Shown here: positions 17,087-25,870 of the stretch, piece by piece | How positions within the stretch are numbered: position 1 is the stretch's first letter | Layout of the letters: every line of letters starts with the position of its first letter | Assembly: GCF_026625605.1 (NCBI RefSeq) | Contig: NZ_CP113054.1 | Span: 2,170,001-2,234,000 of the forward strand | Origin: Luteolibacter sp. SL250 | GTDB lineage: Bacteria > Verrucomicrobiota > Verrucomicrobiia > Verrucomicrobiales > Akkermansiaceae | Direction of reading: 5' to 3' | Length of the DNA stretch: 64,000 nucleotides | The notes under the pieces: model-generated | What the model saw: the letters and a program-made list of their open reading frames with translations, nothing else | Told to the model about the DNA's origin: nothing | Database searches by the model: none | Made by a program: the position numbers and the translations under genes

Positions 17087-18109
17087 TCATCTGCCATGGC
17101 AGGGCGAGGATAAGCGTGAGATCGCCTCGATATTCTCGGAACCGGGTTTCCGACTGCCTGACTCAATCAACCTGACCATATCGACGATCGCTGAATTGGT
17201 CGGAGTCCGGACGCCAAACCTCTTCCCGAGGTCGCGCACAAAACCGTTGATGAAAGCAATCTCCGTTGTTCTTCCTCTCTCGAAGTCCTGTAGCATCGAC
17301 GGCTTCAGATCGCCATATCCTTTGATTATCCCTTCAAGCCACTCATCGTATCCGGAGCCAGCCTCACTGCGGTCCGTCCATCCAGGAGGAACCGGATCAA
17401 ATGCGCTTGCCTCAGGTGTTACTCCTGATGTCCGGGCTACAAGTAGAGCCTCGTCATAGGCTTTCCGGAACAGTTCCTTACCTTGGCTGGTTTCGCAGTA
17501 TTCCCTCATTGTCTTTCCAACGATGGCTCCGATGGTCGTTACAGAACAATTGAGGAGCAGCTTGCCCCAACTCGCCCCCAGAAAGTTTCCCGTCACCTGG
17601 ACCGCAACAGGAGGCGACAGCCAGTCACGTACCGCCACAATCCGATCTGAAATTCCACCTCCTAGCTCACCGATCAGAAGGTGGCCCGAGTTTCTCTGTT
17701 CGAAAATTCCTGGCTCCACCATGGTTGCTCCGATGTGCGAGACACAGCCAATTACCTTGTCCGCACCAAGCTGGTCCGCGATTGACTGATAAACGCTTCC
17801 ATTCTGGAGAGGAATCAGAATGCCCCCTTCCCCTAGCAGACCACCCACCACTCCGATGGTGCGCATGGCTTCCTCTGCTTTGGTCGCCAGGATGATGAGA
17901 TCAAAGCTCTGGCCTTCATAGTCCTTGATCGTACCGATTTGCTTCACCTCAGCTTTGATTCCTTCAAGTGGTAGCAGAAGGCCGGAGGATTTGAGCCGCT
18001 CGCACGAATTGGCATCACGGGCAGCCAGGCTTACATCAGCGCCGGAGGAAAGCAGCCTAGCCGCGATCACTCCACCAAGCGCTCCAAGTCCGATAATCAG
18101 TGTTCTCAT
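17087..18109 (-). CDS. Ketopantoate reductase-like protein (PanE/ApbA family)
   Basis: The 340-residue protein starts with the NADPH-binding Rossmann motif LIIGLGALGGVIAARLL. It has LIILATKAEEAM, IPLQNGSVYQ and GCVSHIGATMVEPG in the order expected for ApbA N-terminal domains. An ApbA_C helical domain with LLNCSVTTIGAIVGKTMREY follows. True PanE reduces ketopantoate for pantothenate synthesis, but family members also act on other 2-oxo acids. The gene is divergent from an Lrp-type regulator, which suggests amino-acid or 2-oxo-acid metabolism. The two genes and their spacer are visibly richer in A+T than the neighbours, which hints at transfer. The frame is open to 18202, but ATG 18109 fits the family N-terminus. 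Confidence 0.87.
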   Translation of the reverse strand: MRTLIIGLGALGGVIAARLLSSGADVSLAARDANSCERLKSSGLLLPLEGIKAEVKQIGTIKDYEGQSFDLIILATKAEEAMRTIGVVGGLLGEGGILIPLQNGSVYQSIADQLGADKVIGCVSHIGATMVEPGIFEQRNSGHLLIGELGGGISDRIVAVRDWLSPPVAVQVTGNFLGASWGKLLLNCSVTTIGAIVGKTMREYCETSQGKELFRKAYDEALLVARTSGVTPEASAFDPVPPGWTDRSEAGSGYDEWLEGIIKGYGDLKPSMLQDFERGRTTEIAFINGFVRDLGKRFGVRTPTNSAIVDMVRLIESGSRKPGSENIEAISRLSSPCHGR

Positions 18110-18161
18110 AATCTCTTGTTTGTAAAATCGTCCAACATTCCGGAGGTTGGCGGTTGAGGAG

Positions 18162-18263
18162 ATTATAAACCAAAAATCGAGTTTCAGGATTGCGTTTTTC
18201 ACCCCTTATATTCATAATATTGGAATATTTTACCCCTAATCTGACCTATAATTAGAATATTAT
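18162..18263. promoter_or_regulatory. AT-rich divergent promoter with Lrp-type palindromes
   Basis: This spacer between the panE-like and Lrp-like genes contains AATATT-GG-AATATT at 18216-18229. It also has the 5-bp inverted repeat ATAAT...ATTAT at 18248-18263, whose right arm includes the first two bases of the regulator's ATG. Both resemble AT-rich Lrp/AsnC operators. The second would block the regulator's own initiation region. Regulation by the adjacent Lrp protein is inferred. Confidence 0.5.
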
Positions 18264-18726
18264 GCCAGTCGGTCTTGACTCCATTGATCGCTCCATCCTT
18301 CGCGTTCTCCAACGGGAAGCAAAGATTGCCAACAACGAACTCGCAGACCGGGTTGGCCTTTCACCTTCGCCCTGCCTGCGCCGGGTGAAGCTTTTGGAAG
18401 AAGCAGGCTACATCGAGAAATATTCGGCAGTCCTGGACGCCGACAAGCTTGGTGCCGGCTTCACGGTTTTTGCCAGAGTCTGGCTTAAAGCTCCGGATGA
18501 AAAGACGATCGGACAGTTCGTTGACGCAATCATGAAGCTGCCTGAGATCGTCGAATGCCACATGCTTGCCGGCGATTGCGATTTCCTGCTCAAGATCGTA
18601 GCTGCGGACTTGAATTCCTATCGTCGTTTTAGGGTGGAACACATTGGCAAGATCACCTCGATCCGGGACATCAAGTCCGACATCCCAATGCAGAAAATAA
18701 AACACTCTTCAGAAATTCCGGTGTAG
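18262..18726 (+). CDS. Lrp/AsnC-family transcriptional regulator
   Basis: The 154-residue length is typical. The N-terminal winged HTH is DRSILRVLQREAKIANNELADRVGLSPSPCLRRVKLLEEAGYI (read in overlapping pieces), with the recognition helix at GLSPSPCLRRVKLLE. The C-terminal RAM domain has PEIVECHMLAGDCDFLLKIV, matching the conserved GxxDxxL effector site. Lrp proteins respond to amino acids and form octamers. It is divergent from a ketopantoate-reductase-like gene and probably controls it and itself. Base composition is lower in G+C than the surroundings. The effector is unknown. Confidence 0.93.
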   Translation: MPVGLDSIDRSILRVLQREAKIANNELADRVGLSPSPCLRRVKLLEEAGYIEKYSAVLDADKLGAGFTVFARVWLKAPDEKTIGQFVDAIMKLPEIVECHMLAGDCDFLLKIVAADLNSYRRFRVEHIGKITSIRDIKSDIPMQKIKHSSEIPV

Positions 18727-18830
18727 CGCATCAGCTCTACGAACTTCCTCCAAGAATGCCATCCTGCACGATGGCAACCTTTGCGCCCATCGCGTGGCGG
18801 CTGTGCCGCAATGCGGTCCCCATCCAGGGA

Positions 18831-19790
18831 TCACTCCCCGAGTGCGCTGATGTTCGCGGAGTCATGCAGCGCCTTCATCTCCTCATCGGTGAGGGCGCGA
18901 TTGAAGACGGCGACGCCACCGACCAGGCCGATCAGCGGGTTGCCCACCTTGTGGCCGACGGCGTAGCAGGCACCCACGGTGAAGTCGGCGGCGCCGTCCG
19001 GCTTGGTCGCTGCGTGCTTCTCCGCGTCATAGGTGAAGATGCCACGGCCATGGTAGTAGGGGTTCATACCACGGTCTTTGCCATCCGGGCCTTCCTTGGT
19101 GAAGTAGGGGTCGTTGCGGCGGTCCTTCACCGGGTCCAGTCCGCGTTGCTCCATCACGCCGTTGAAGTAGGCGCGGACATACTTCCCGTCATAGGTGGAG
19201 CCGAGCGTGACCCATCTCCCCACGGGGATCTCCGACTGGTTCACGGCATAGTCCGCGCACCAGGGGAAGGCGCTGCCGTCCGCACGGCGCGTCACGCCGC
19301 CTTCGGATGAAATGTGGGGCACCAGGCGCTTCGGTCCGCCGTACATGCCCATGTTCAGCAGCAGGGAATACTGGCGGGTGCCGCCGTCATCGTTGGCACC
19401 CTTGCCCTCGCTCCAGATGCCCGCGACGGTGACGCCCTTCTTCATGTCATCCACCCGGATGACGGTGAACAGGCTGACCTGCGCGTCCTTTCCATGGATG
19501 TCCAGGTTGCCGATCTTCGCACGCGGCACGCGGAGGAAATGGCTGCCGTCCAGCTTCGTGGAGAAGCCGGAATACGGCCCGCCCTCCACGCGGGGGATGG
19601 CAGCGGGGGACTCCAGCAGCGCGTGCTTCTGCTCCGTGCCCTTTGAGACGCGGGGCTCACCTTCCTTTTCGGCAAAGTCCCAGAACGCGACCAGCCCGGG
19701 CGTGCTGAGGACCACATCCGGTTTCCCCACCGGTTCGGCGGCGTGGAGCATGGGAGCGAGCGAGCTGAGGATCAGGAGCGGGCGGAGCAT
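18831..19790 (-). CDS. Secreted LamG/concanavalin A-like domain protein
   Basis: The 319-residue protein has a signal peptide (LLILSSLAPMLHA). A single LamG-like jelly roll starts at LSTPGLVAFWDFAE, contains FTVIRVDDMKKGVTVAGIWSEG and GRWVTLGSTYDGKYVRAYFNG, and ends with the family-typical closing strands GLVGGVAVFNRALTDEEM. Such domains bind carbohydrates or act as structural parts of secreted proteins in Verrucomicrobia. No catalytic motif was recognised. It is on its own, with 126 bp to the next gene upstream. Confidence 0.85.
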   Translation of the reverse strand: MLRPLLILSSLAPMLHAAEPVGKPDVVLSTPGLVAFWDFAEKEGEPRVSKGTEQKHALLESPAAIPRVEGGPYSGFSTKLDGSHFLRVPRAKIGNLDIHGKDAQVSLFTVIRVDDMKKGVTVAGIWSEGKGANDDGGTRQYSLLLNMGMYGGPKRLVPHISSEGGVTRRADGSAFPWCADYAVNQSEIPVGRWVTLGSTYDGKYVRAYFNGVMEQRGLDPVKDRRNDPYFTKEGPDGKDRGMNPYYHGRGIFTYDAEKHAATKPDGAADFTVGACYAVGHKVGNPLIGLVGGVAVFNRALTDEEMKALHDSANISALGE

Positions 19791-19916
19791 GGGAAATGGC
19801 TGGTGTTCGGTGGATTTGACGGCATCTGAACGATGCGGTCACGGGTTCTTTATCGGAAAATCCATCCGGGTGGAAACCCGGCGGGAAATCGTAACGGTTC
19901 TGTTAGAGCGGGCGGA

Positions 19917-21452
19917 TCAGGTCCCGCTGGCGGCGGCCGTCTTCGCATCATGCTCCGCCTTGGAGACCTTGCGGCATTCGGAGACGAAATGATTGCAGGC
20001 CTCCTGGCAAAGGAGTGGGAACACTTCCGCTGGTGGAAGGCCGCTGGAAATTCCGTTGAAGCGACTCGCCTCGCTGTCCTCCAGTGGCGTGGAATCATCT
20101 ATCTTCCAGAGAATCCGCTTCGCGCATTGGTTGCGTGGTCCGCAGACATCGCGGACAAGCTGCTGGGCACCGGCAGAACTGATAAAGCGGGCGCTGCGAT
20201 ACATCCCTGTCTGACGGTTCAACTTGTCGCGCAGGTTCTGGACATGCAGTCGGCCGTCGCCTGCTGCCCTGTTGAGGCCGACCGCAGCAGGATAGAAGAG
20301 ATCCAGCGCGAGGAGCAAATCTCCAATGGATCCGAGACTCATCACCCAGCCGCCCCGAAGGTTTGTCTGCCCCTTTGTGAAACGGTACGCGCCGTCCGGC
20401 GCATAGGTGGAAATATCACGGGCCGCTTCCGACCCTTGGAAGGCCTCCAAGCCGGAAAGATCGCCGTGCTTAACGGCATCGATATCCCGCTCATGGCAGA
20501 GAACGAAGCCGTCAACGGACCGGATGATCTCGATCTCACCAATTCGGTGCATGCCAGCCACAAGGGCCTCGTTAACAAACCGGTGCAGTGGAAGTGCCTC
20601 GCGTTCTGAAGCGGAGACAGAAGCATCCAATATGGTGGAGGACTTGTGGATGGTGTCGAAGTCGGCTATCTGGTCCAGGATGACGTCCGCGATCAGGCGT
20701 TCCGTGCCGATGGCGGAGGAATAGTAGAGGGTCTTCCCCCGGAGGTGGTGCGGGTTGTGGCGGAACACCTCCCGCTGGCTGGCGGCGGCCCCGACCTCGC
20801 TCTCGATCCCCAACAGCACGGGGATGTCCTGATAGGAGTGCAGGCCGTCGGAGATGAAGAAGGGCACGACCACCACATTCTCCGTGGGAGACATGGCGTC
20901 CCACTCCGCGATGAACGGCGGCTCCTCCATGAAGGCATCCGTCACGCGGTGGTAGCCCGCGCCGGAGGAAATGATCTGCTCCACCTGGTCGCGGATGGCC
21001 TTGGTGGAGTTCTGGTTCAGGCCCGTGCCGTGGCCGGTGATGATGAGGGTGGTCTCCGCAGGAGCGGCGTCCGGCGCGACTTCCCGGGCGCGGCGCAGGA
21101 TCAGCCCGGTCATCGACGGGTGGACGCCCACCGGCAGGGTGTAGTGCAGTGTCTTTCCATCCACCCGGGTGGTCGGCCCGGTCAGGCCGAATTCACGCGG
21201 GATGATATCCTGTGTGAAGTAGCCCTCACTGATGAAGTCCGGGACGATGTAGATCTCCTCCGCATCGATCATGTGGAGGGCCTCCCGCATGGATGGCTCC
21301 TCTTTCCAGAAACAGCATTGCACCTCCGCGAAGAGGCCACGTTTGCGGATCTCGTCCGCATGTTCGAAATACGGGGTCGAGGAGTCCGGGTTCTCGGTGG
21401 AACCGTGGCCTACGATGAGGAGGGCGCTGTGGGGTTTCGGCGCGAAGGGCAT
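19917..21452 (-). CDS. CbiX-like chelatase fused to a DR2241-type Fe-S domain
   Basis: The 511-residue protein has two CbiX/sirohydrochlorin-chelatase-like halves. The first starts SALLIVGHGSTENPDSSTPY and the second has LIITGHGTGLNQNSTKAI, each with the His of the GHG motif. VVVVPFFISDGLHSYQDIP lies in the second. From about residue 290 there is a domain seen in the Deinococcus DR2241 family, ending with four cysteines (VCGPRNQCAK and LLCQEACNHFVSEC region) that can hold a 4Fe-4S cluster. It may insert Co or Ni into a tetrapyrrole, or store and handle metal. No cobalamin or sirohaem genes flank it. Start ATG at 21452. Confidence 0.85.
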   Translation of the reverse strand: MPFAPKPHSALLIVGHGSTENPDSSTPYFEHADEIRKRGLFAEVQCCFWKEEPSMREALHMIDAEEIYIVPDFISEGYFTQDIIPREFGLTGPTTRVDGKTLHYTLPVGVHPSMTGLILRRAREVAPDAAPAETTLIITGHGTGLNQNSTKAIRDQVEQIISSGAGYHRVTDAFMEEPPFIAEWDAMSPTENVVVVPFFISDGLHSYQDIPVLLGIESEVGAAASQREVFRHNPHHLRGKTLYYSSAIGTERLIADVILDQIADFDTIHKSSTILDASVSASEREALPLHRFVNEALVAGMHRIGEIEIIRSVDGFVLCHERDIDAVKHGDLSGLEAFQGSEAARDISTYAPDGAYRFTKGQTNLRGGWVMSLGSIGDLLLALDLFYPAAVGLNRAAGDGRLHVQNLRDKLNRQTGMYRSARFISSAGAQQLVRDVCGPRNQCAKRILWKIDDSTPLEDSEASRFNGISSGLPPAEVFPLLCQEACNHFVSECRKVSKAEHDAKTAAASGT

Positions 21453-21504
21453 GGTGTGAATATGCCCATCCCGCGCCGCGCGTCCAACATGGATCGTCGG
21501 AGGG

Positions 21505-21663
21505 TCAGCGCCTGCCCTTGGTCACCAGGGAGACGATCCAGACAACGAGGAACACTAGGAACAGCACCTTTGCGATGGTGGCGGCGGTACCCGCAAGGGA
21601 GCCGAAACCAAGGATGGCGGCAACGATGGCGACGACGAGAAAGACAAGGGTCCAGTGTAGCAT
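21505..21663 (-). CDS. DUF1328 small membrane protein
   Basis: The 52-residue protein is [19 protein letters not shown], then [20 protein letters not shown], and a short basic tail ending VTKGRR. This is the two-helix pattern of the DUF1328 (YtjA) family of stress-associated inner-membrane peptides. The longer frame to 21792 has a basic, non-family extension, so ATG at 21663 is preferred. Function is unknown. Confidence 0.85.
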   Translation of the reverse strand: MLHWTLVFLVVAIVAAILGFGSLAGTAATIAKVLFLVFLVVWIVSLVTKGRR

Positions 21664-21808
21664 GGTGTTATGGGGTTGGTTGGATTCCCCAGTCGCAGAA
21701 CCCGGGCCATGCCGCTTTTCCTTGCAGTTGCGTTGGTGCGGATTCCTGAAGGGTAGCTCCTTGCAATCTAATCGTGCAAAAAACCGGATCACTGGGGCAA
21801 ACCCGGCA

Positions 21809-22096
21809 TCACGCCCTCCTGCTCCACGTCTCCCGCAGGTGGGGTGGGCGGAGGATCAGGTAGCCGGCCTCCAGCCAAGCGGTGACAGGGGACTTCGGCG
21901 CGCCTTTCCGGCCATAGGTGAAGCCATCCTCCGTGAGCTGGTAGCGGTAGCGGATGCGCCGCGTGGACGGCGGAAACTCATAGATGAAAGTGTCCGGCGG
22001 CTGGAAGTGGTAGATCTCACCGCCCGGCTCCAGGTGGTCGATCTCGCTGCCTTCGACGATCCAAGTGCCTCGCAGGTCTTCGTGGGTGAGCTTCAT
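21809..22096 (-). CDS. Hypothetical protein (95 aa)
   Basis: The protein starts at ATG 22096 ([20 protein letters not shown]). It is predicted to be a small beta-rich soluble fold of the lipocalin-like type, with alternating strands ([32 protein letters not shown]). No signal peptide is present. I do not recognise a family. It is divergent from recQ, with 163 bp between starts. Confidence 0.6.
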   Translation of the reverse strand: MKLTHEDLRGTWIVEGSEIDHLEPGGEIYHFQPPDTFIYEFPPSTRRIRYRYQLTEDGFTYGRKGAPKSPVTAWLEAGYLILRPPHLRETWSRRA

Positions 22097-22259
22097 GAAA
22101 TGCTGATGGAGAGGCCCTTCAGCGGATCGCGTGCCGTTGTCGGCGGATTTGAAGGAAGTGCCGCAACTTTGGGGATGATTGCGGTCCCAGGCGAACAAAA
22201 TTCCCCTCCCCGGGGTTGACCCCTGTGCGGGAAGTATTGTTCATTTGCGCAGATTCAAG

Positions 22260-24374
22260 ATGCCTTCGCCCCCAGCCGGAACCAAGCCGCTCGTGATGAC
22301 GCCACACCAGGCGTTGCAACAGTATTTTGGCTTTTCCGGATTCTTGGAAGGGCAGGAGGAGGTGGTGTCGCGCATCGTTTCCGGCGGGGATGGTCTGGTG
22401 GTCATGCCCACTGGTGGGGGGAAATCCCTCTGCTACCAGCTTCCCGCGCTGTGTTTCCATGGGGTCACGCTCGTCGTTTCCCCGCTCATCGCGCTGATGA
22501 AGGACCAGGTTGACGCTCTGGTGGCGCGTGGCATTGCGGCGACGATGATCAACTCCACCCTCAACTGGGAGGAACAGAAGGAGCGGCTGGATGGCATGCG
22601 GACCGGGAAGTACAAGCTGGTCTATGTGGCACCGGAAAGGTTCCGCGCGGAGAGCTTCCTCAACGCGCTGCGCGGGGTGGAGGTGTCGCTTTTCGCCGTG
22701 GATGAGGCGCACTGCCTCAGCCAGTGGGGCCATGACTTCCGCCCGGACTACCTGCGGTTGGGGAAGGCGTTGGAAAAGATCGGCAGGCCGCAATGCGTGG
22801 CCCTCACCGCCACCGCCACGCCGGTGGTGCGGGAGGACATCCGCGAGGTGCTGCAGCTCCGCGACGCGTTCGAGCAGGTCAGCGGCTTTTCCCGTCCGAA
22901 CCTTTCCCTGAACATCACCGCCGTGGACAAGGCGGCGAACAAGGACGAGCGCATGCGCAACGTCATCGCCGCGCACAAGACAGGAATCGTCTACTGCGCC
23001 ACGCGCAAGAAGGTGGACAGCGTTTCCGAGACGCTGGCGAGCTGGGGCGTGAAATGCATCGCCTACCACGGCGGCATGAGCGACCAGGAGCGGGAGCGGG
23101 CGCAGGACCTTTTCATCACGCGGAAGGCGGACGTGGCGGTGGCGACGAATGCCTTTGGCATGGGCATCGACCGTGCGGACGTCCGTTTCGTCGTCCATTA
23201 TGAGATCCCCGGCAGCGTGGAGGCCTACTACCAGGAGGCCGGGCGCGCCGGACGGGACGGGGAAAGCGCCTACTGCGAGATGCTGTTCAACTACGCGGAC
23301 ACCCGGACGCAGGAGTTTTTCATTGAGGGGGCGAACCCCACCGTCGCGGTCATCCGCTCCATCTACCAGTATCTCCTCAACGAGGGGGATCGTGAGTATG
23401 AGGTGCACCGTACCCTGGATGAGATCGCGGAGGGCGCGGAGGTGAAGAACCCGATGTCCGTGGGCAGCGCGCTGTCCACGTTGGCCCGCGCAGGCTACAT
23501 CGAGCGGTTCGACATCCCGGGCAAGCGCGTGCGCGGCACCCGCCTGCTGAAGCCGCACACCCTCACCCGCCAGCTTGAGCTGGATGAGAACTCCATCGAG
23601 GAGAAGGACCGCCGCGACCGGGAGAAGCTGAAGGCGATGGTGGAGATGAGCTACTCACGCATCTGCCGCCAGCAGTGGATACTGACCTATTTCGGCGAGG
23701 ACGACGGCAGCACCTGCGGCACCTGTGACATCTGCCGGGAAGGCGGCGCGGGCACCGCACGGCCACCCACGGAGGAGGAGGCGCTCATTGTCCGGAAGGC
23801 GCTCAGCGGCGTCGCCCGCATGTCACGCCGCATCCCGGGCGGCTGGGAGGCGAAGTTCGGGCGCGGCCGCATCGTCCAGATGCTGGCGGGCAGCAAGTCC
23901 CAGGAAATCCTTTCCGCGAAGCTGGATGAACTCAGCACCTACGGCGCGCTGAAGGACAAGGGGGCCGGATACATCAACGCGCTCACCCGCTCTCTTTCGG
24001 ACGCCGGTCTGGTCGTCACCGTCACCGGGGAGTATCCGCTGATGACGCTGACCCCTGCAGGGGAAAAGGTCATGCGCGGGGAGCGATCCTACACCCTCTG
24101 CTGGCCGGACCCGGATGCGGGCGGAAAGCAGATCAATCTGGCGGATCAGGGCTTTGACGGCGGGCTTTACTCCATGCTGCGCGACCTACGCGCGCGTATC
24201 GCGAAGAACGAGGACGTGCCGCCCTACGTCGTCTTCAGCAACAAGGCGCTGGAGGGACTGGCCCGCTACCGTCCGGCGGATGCGGAGCAAGCCATGGAGG
24301 TCCCCGGCATCGGAGCCGGAAAGGCACAGCGCTACCTGAAGCCGTTCCTGAAGATCATCGCCGGTTGGAAATGA
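22260..24374 (+). CDS. recQ: ATP-dependent DNA helicase RecQ
   Basis: RecQ is a 3'-5' helicase of the RecF pathway and replication-fork repair. The 704-residue protein has motif 0 (FGFSGFLEGQEEVV), Walker A (MPTGGGKSLCYQLPA), DEAH (FAVDEAHCLSQWGHDFR), motif V/VI (ATNAFGMGIDRADVR, YYQEAGRAGRDG), the zinc-binding cysteines (CRQQW...CGTCDIC), an RQC region and a C-terminal HRDC domain (NKALEGLARYRPADAEQ). The ATG at 22260 precedes the motif-0 region by about 25 residues. The stop TGA is immediately followed by a repeat-family element, convergent with a RodZ-like gene. Confidence 0.97.
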   Translation: MPSPPAGTKPLVMTPHQALQQYFGFSGFLEGQEEVVSRIVSGGDGLVVMPTGGGKSLCYQLPALCFHGVTLVVSPLIALMKDQVDALVARGIAATMINSTLNWEEQKERLDGMRTGKYKLVYVAPERFRAESFLNALRGVEVSLFAVDEAHCLSQWGHDFRPDYLRLGKALEKIGRPQCVALTATATPVVREDIREVLQLRDAFEQVSGFSRPNLSLNITAVDKAANKDERMRNVIAAHKTGIVYCATRKKVDSVSETLASWGVKCIAYHGGMSDQERERAQDLFITRKADVAVATNAFGMGIDRADVRFVVHYEIPGSVEAYYQEAGRAGRDGESAYCEMLFNYADTRTQEFFIEGANPTVAVIRSIYQYLLNEGDREYEVHRTLDEIAEGAEVKNPMSVGSALSTLARAGYIERFDIPGKRVRGTRLLKPHTLTRQLELDENSIEEKDRRDREKLKAMVEMSYSRICRQQWILTYFGEDDGSTCGTCDICREGGAGTARPPTEEEALIVRKALSGVARMSRRIPGGWEAKFGRGRIVQMLAGSKSQEILSAKLDELSTYGALKDKGAGYINALTRSLSDAGLVVTVTGEYPLMTLTPAGEKVMRGERSYTLCWPDPDAGGKQINLADQGFDGGLYSMLRDLRARIAKNEDVPPYVVFSNKALEGLARYRPADAEQAMEVPGIGAGKAQRYLKPFLKIIAGWK

Positions 24375-24543
24375 GTAAGGAGGATGGACACTCTTGTCCA
24401 TCGGCTGCAATGGCAGGCAAAGGAGGAGAAGTTTTCAGTTTCCAGTTTTCAGGGAAGAGAAGAAGGCTGACCGCGAGCCGAGAAGATCCCTTTGCCATGG
24501 GTTCCGGTTGCAGCCGGTGGACAAGAGTGTCCATCCTCCTTAC
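24375..24543. repeat. REP/BIME-like paired inverted element, copy A
   Basis: Both ends read GTAAGGAGGATGGACA inward. The left arm folds as GATGGACA-CTCT-TGTCCATC (24383-24402). The right arm has the same fold in opposite orientation with AGAG in the loop. The arms are separated by about 110 bp. The element begins at the base after the recQ stop. Its right end supplies the TAA stop of the RodZ-like gene. The core shares an aggagaagttttcagt string with copies B and D. Confidence 0.85.
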
Positions 24544-25190
24544 TCCCGGATGATCAGCGCGCGCGGCGGGTTTGCGCGTGGTTCCTCCTGTGGAACCCCG
24601 GCGGCGGCCTGGGAAACATCCTGCCGGCTGGGCGCGGAAGTGGGGATCTGCGGGGACGGTTCCGTCTCCTTCACCGGAGCGGTGGCGGCTTCCGATGGGG
24701 CGGCAATGCGGGTTTTTGCCTGCTGCTGCGGTTCCTCATGGCCGAATTTGGCATCCAGAAATTGGTAGCCCTTCACCACGCCGATGACGAGGCCGGCGCT
24801 CAGGAGCATCAGCCACACGGCTGACCACTGGTTGCGCGCGGGTTCCGGTTCCCGTTCCTTCTGGCGTGGATCCCGCACCGGGCGTTTCGCTGCGGACGGC
24901 TGTGGTTCACCGCCGGAAAACATGGGCTGCCAGGCCTCCCCGCTCACATAGGAGGCGGGCTCCAGTGCGTTCAGCCACGGTTCGGCGTCCACCTTGAGGT
25001 ATTCGCTGTATTGGCGGAGGAAGCTTTTGGCATAGGTGGGGCTGGTGAAGACCGAAAAATCGTCCGCTTCCAGCGCCTCCACCACGCTGCGGGGGATCCG
25101 CGTGCGGAACACCACGTCATCCACCGCCAGGTCCGCGGCCTCGCGGGCCCCGCGCAGACGTTTGCCGATCTGGTCCCAAACTTCTTCCAC
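24540..25190 (-). CDS. RodZ-like helix-turn-helix membrane protein
   Basis: The 216-residue protein starts with an Xre-type HTH_25 domain (IGKRLRGAREAADLAVDDVV, TYAKSFLRQYSEYLKVD), a basic linker rich in Pro/Arg, one transmembrane helix (WLMLLSAGLVIGVVKGYQF) and a Pro/Ala/Glu-rich periplasmic tail. This is the RodZ arrangement, in which the HTH part binds MreB and supports rod shape. The large C-terminal beta domain of E. coli RodZ is missing. GTG at 25190 is the start. The stop TAA lies inside repeat copy A, so the C-terminus may have been altered by its insertion. Confidence 0.8.
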   Translation of the reverse strand: MEEVWDQIGKRLRGAREAADLAVDDVVFRTRIPRSVVEALEADDFSVFTSPTYAKSFLRQYSEYLKVDAEPWLNALEPASYVSGEAWQPMFSGGEPQPSAAKRPVRDPRQKEREPEPARNQWSAVWLMLLSAGLVIGVVKGYQFLDAKFGHEEPQQQAKTRIAAPSEAATAPVKETEPSPQIPTSAPSRQDVSQAAAGVPQEEPRANPPRALIIRE

Positions 25191-25280
25191 CTATTGGCAT
25201 CATACATATCCTCCGTCGCGGCGCAAGCCTCCGGCATTGCCATTTGACGGCGTGGCGGTCAGGAGGCATCCTCCGCCGCG

Positions 25281-25760
25281 ATGTCCGCTCCGAAACACGT
25301 GCTCTTCGTCTGCACCGGCAATACCTGCCGCAGCCCCATGGCGGAGGGTCTGTTCCGGAAGGTGGTCGGTGGCCGTGGCGACTACGCCGTCAGCTCCGCC
25401 GGGGTATCCGCATCGAAAGGCACACCCGCCAGCCCGGAAACGGTCATGATCCTGAAAAAACGCGGTGCCGCGCTGGACAAGTTCGGCAGCCGCCTCGTGT
25501 CAAAGGCCATTCTGGAGGAAGCCACCCATGTTTTCGCCATGACACGCAGCCACCTGCAGACGCTGGAGGCGCGATTCCCGGAGTTTTCGGACAAGTTCCA
25601 CCTCGTCCGCGAGTTCGCCGGTATTCCGGAAAAGGGCGGCCACATCGACGTGCCGGATCCCATCGGCATGGGACATGCCGCCTATATCGAGACCGCGCGG
25701 GTGCTGGAGGAAGCCATACCCACGATCATCGCCTACATCGACAGCACTCACAAAGTGTGA
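25281..25760 (+). CDS. Low-molecular-weight phosphatase, probably protein-arginine phosphatase (YwlE type)
   Basis: The 159-residue protein has the LMW-PTP P-loop FVCTGNTCRSPMAEG: catalytic Cys, Arg after five residues, and Thr in the place that distinguishes YwlE-type arginine phosphatases from tyrosine phosphatases, which carry Ile or Leu there. The catalytic Asp is in DVPDPIGMGH. It may dephosphorylate arginine-phosphorylated proteins in the cytoplasm; that specificity is inferred from the Thr. A McsB-type kinase is not in the window. It precedes ptsH by 110 bp on the same strand. Confidence 0.9.
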   Translation: MSAPKHVLFVCTGNTCRSPMAEGLFRKVVGGRGDYAVSSAGVSASKGTPASPETVMILKKRGAALDKFGSRLVSKAILEEATHVFAMTRSHLQTLEARFPEFSDKFHLVREFAGIPEKGGHIDVPDPIGMGHAAYIETARVLEEAIPTIIAYIDSTHKV

Positions 25761-25870
25761 CCCTTTCCCGGCTCCGGCGCACTCCGCCGGGGCGGATTCC
25801 GGGCGGGTAACTTTTGCCTTGGATGCCCCGCATCCGCTTCCTAGAGTGCCCCGGCGACAGCTACCATTCC

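Noticed and set aside
18831-19790. Sialidase or glycosidase
   Set aside because: The LamG-like fold is clear, but no catalytic residues or bacterial-neuraminidase Asp boxes are visible.
22119-23558. Minus-strand ORF of 479 codons opposite recQ
   Set aside because: Shadow of recQ; no family motif and no plausible ribosome-binding context.
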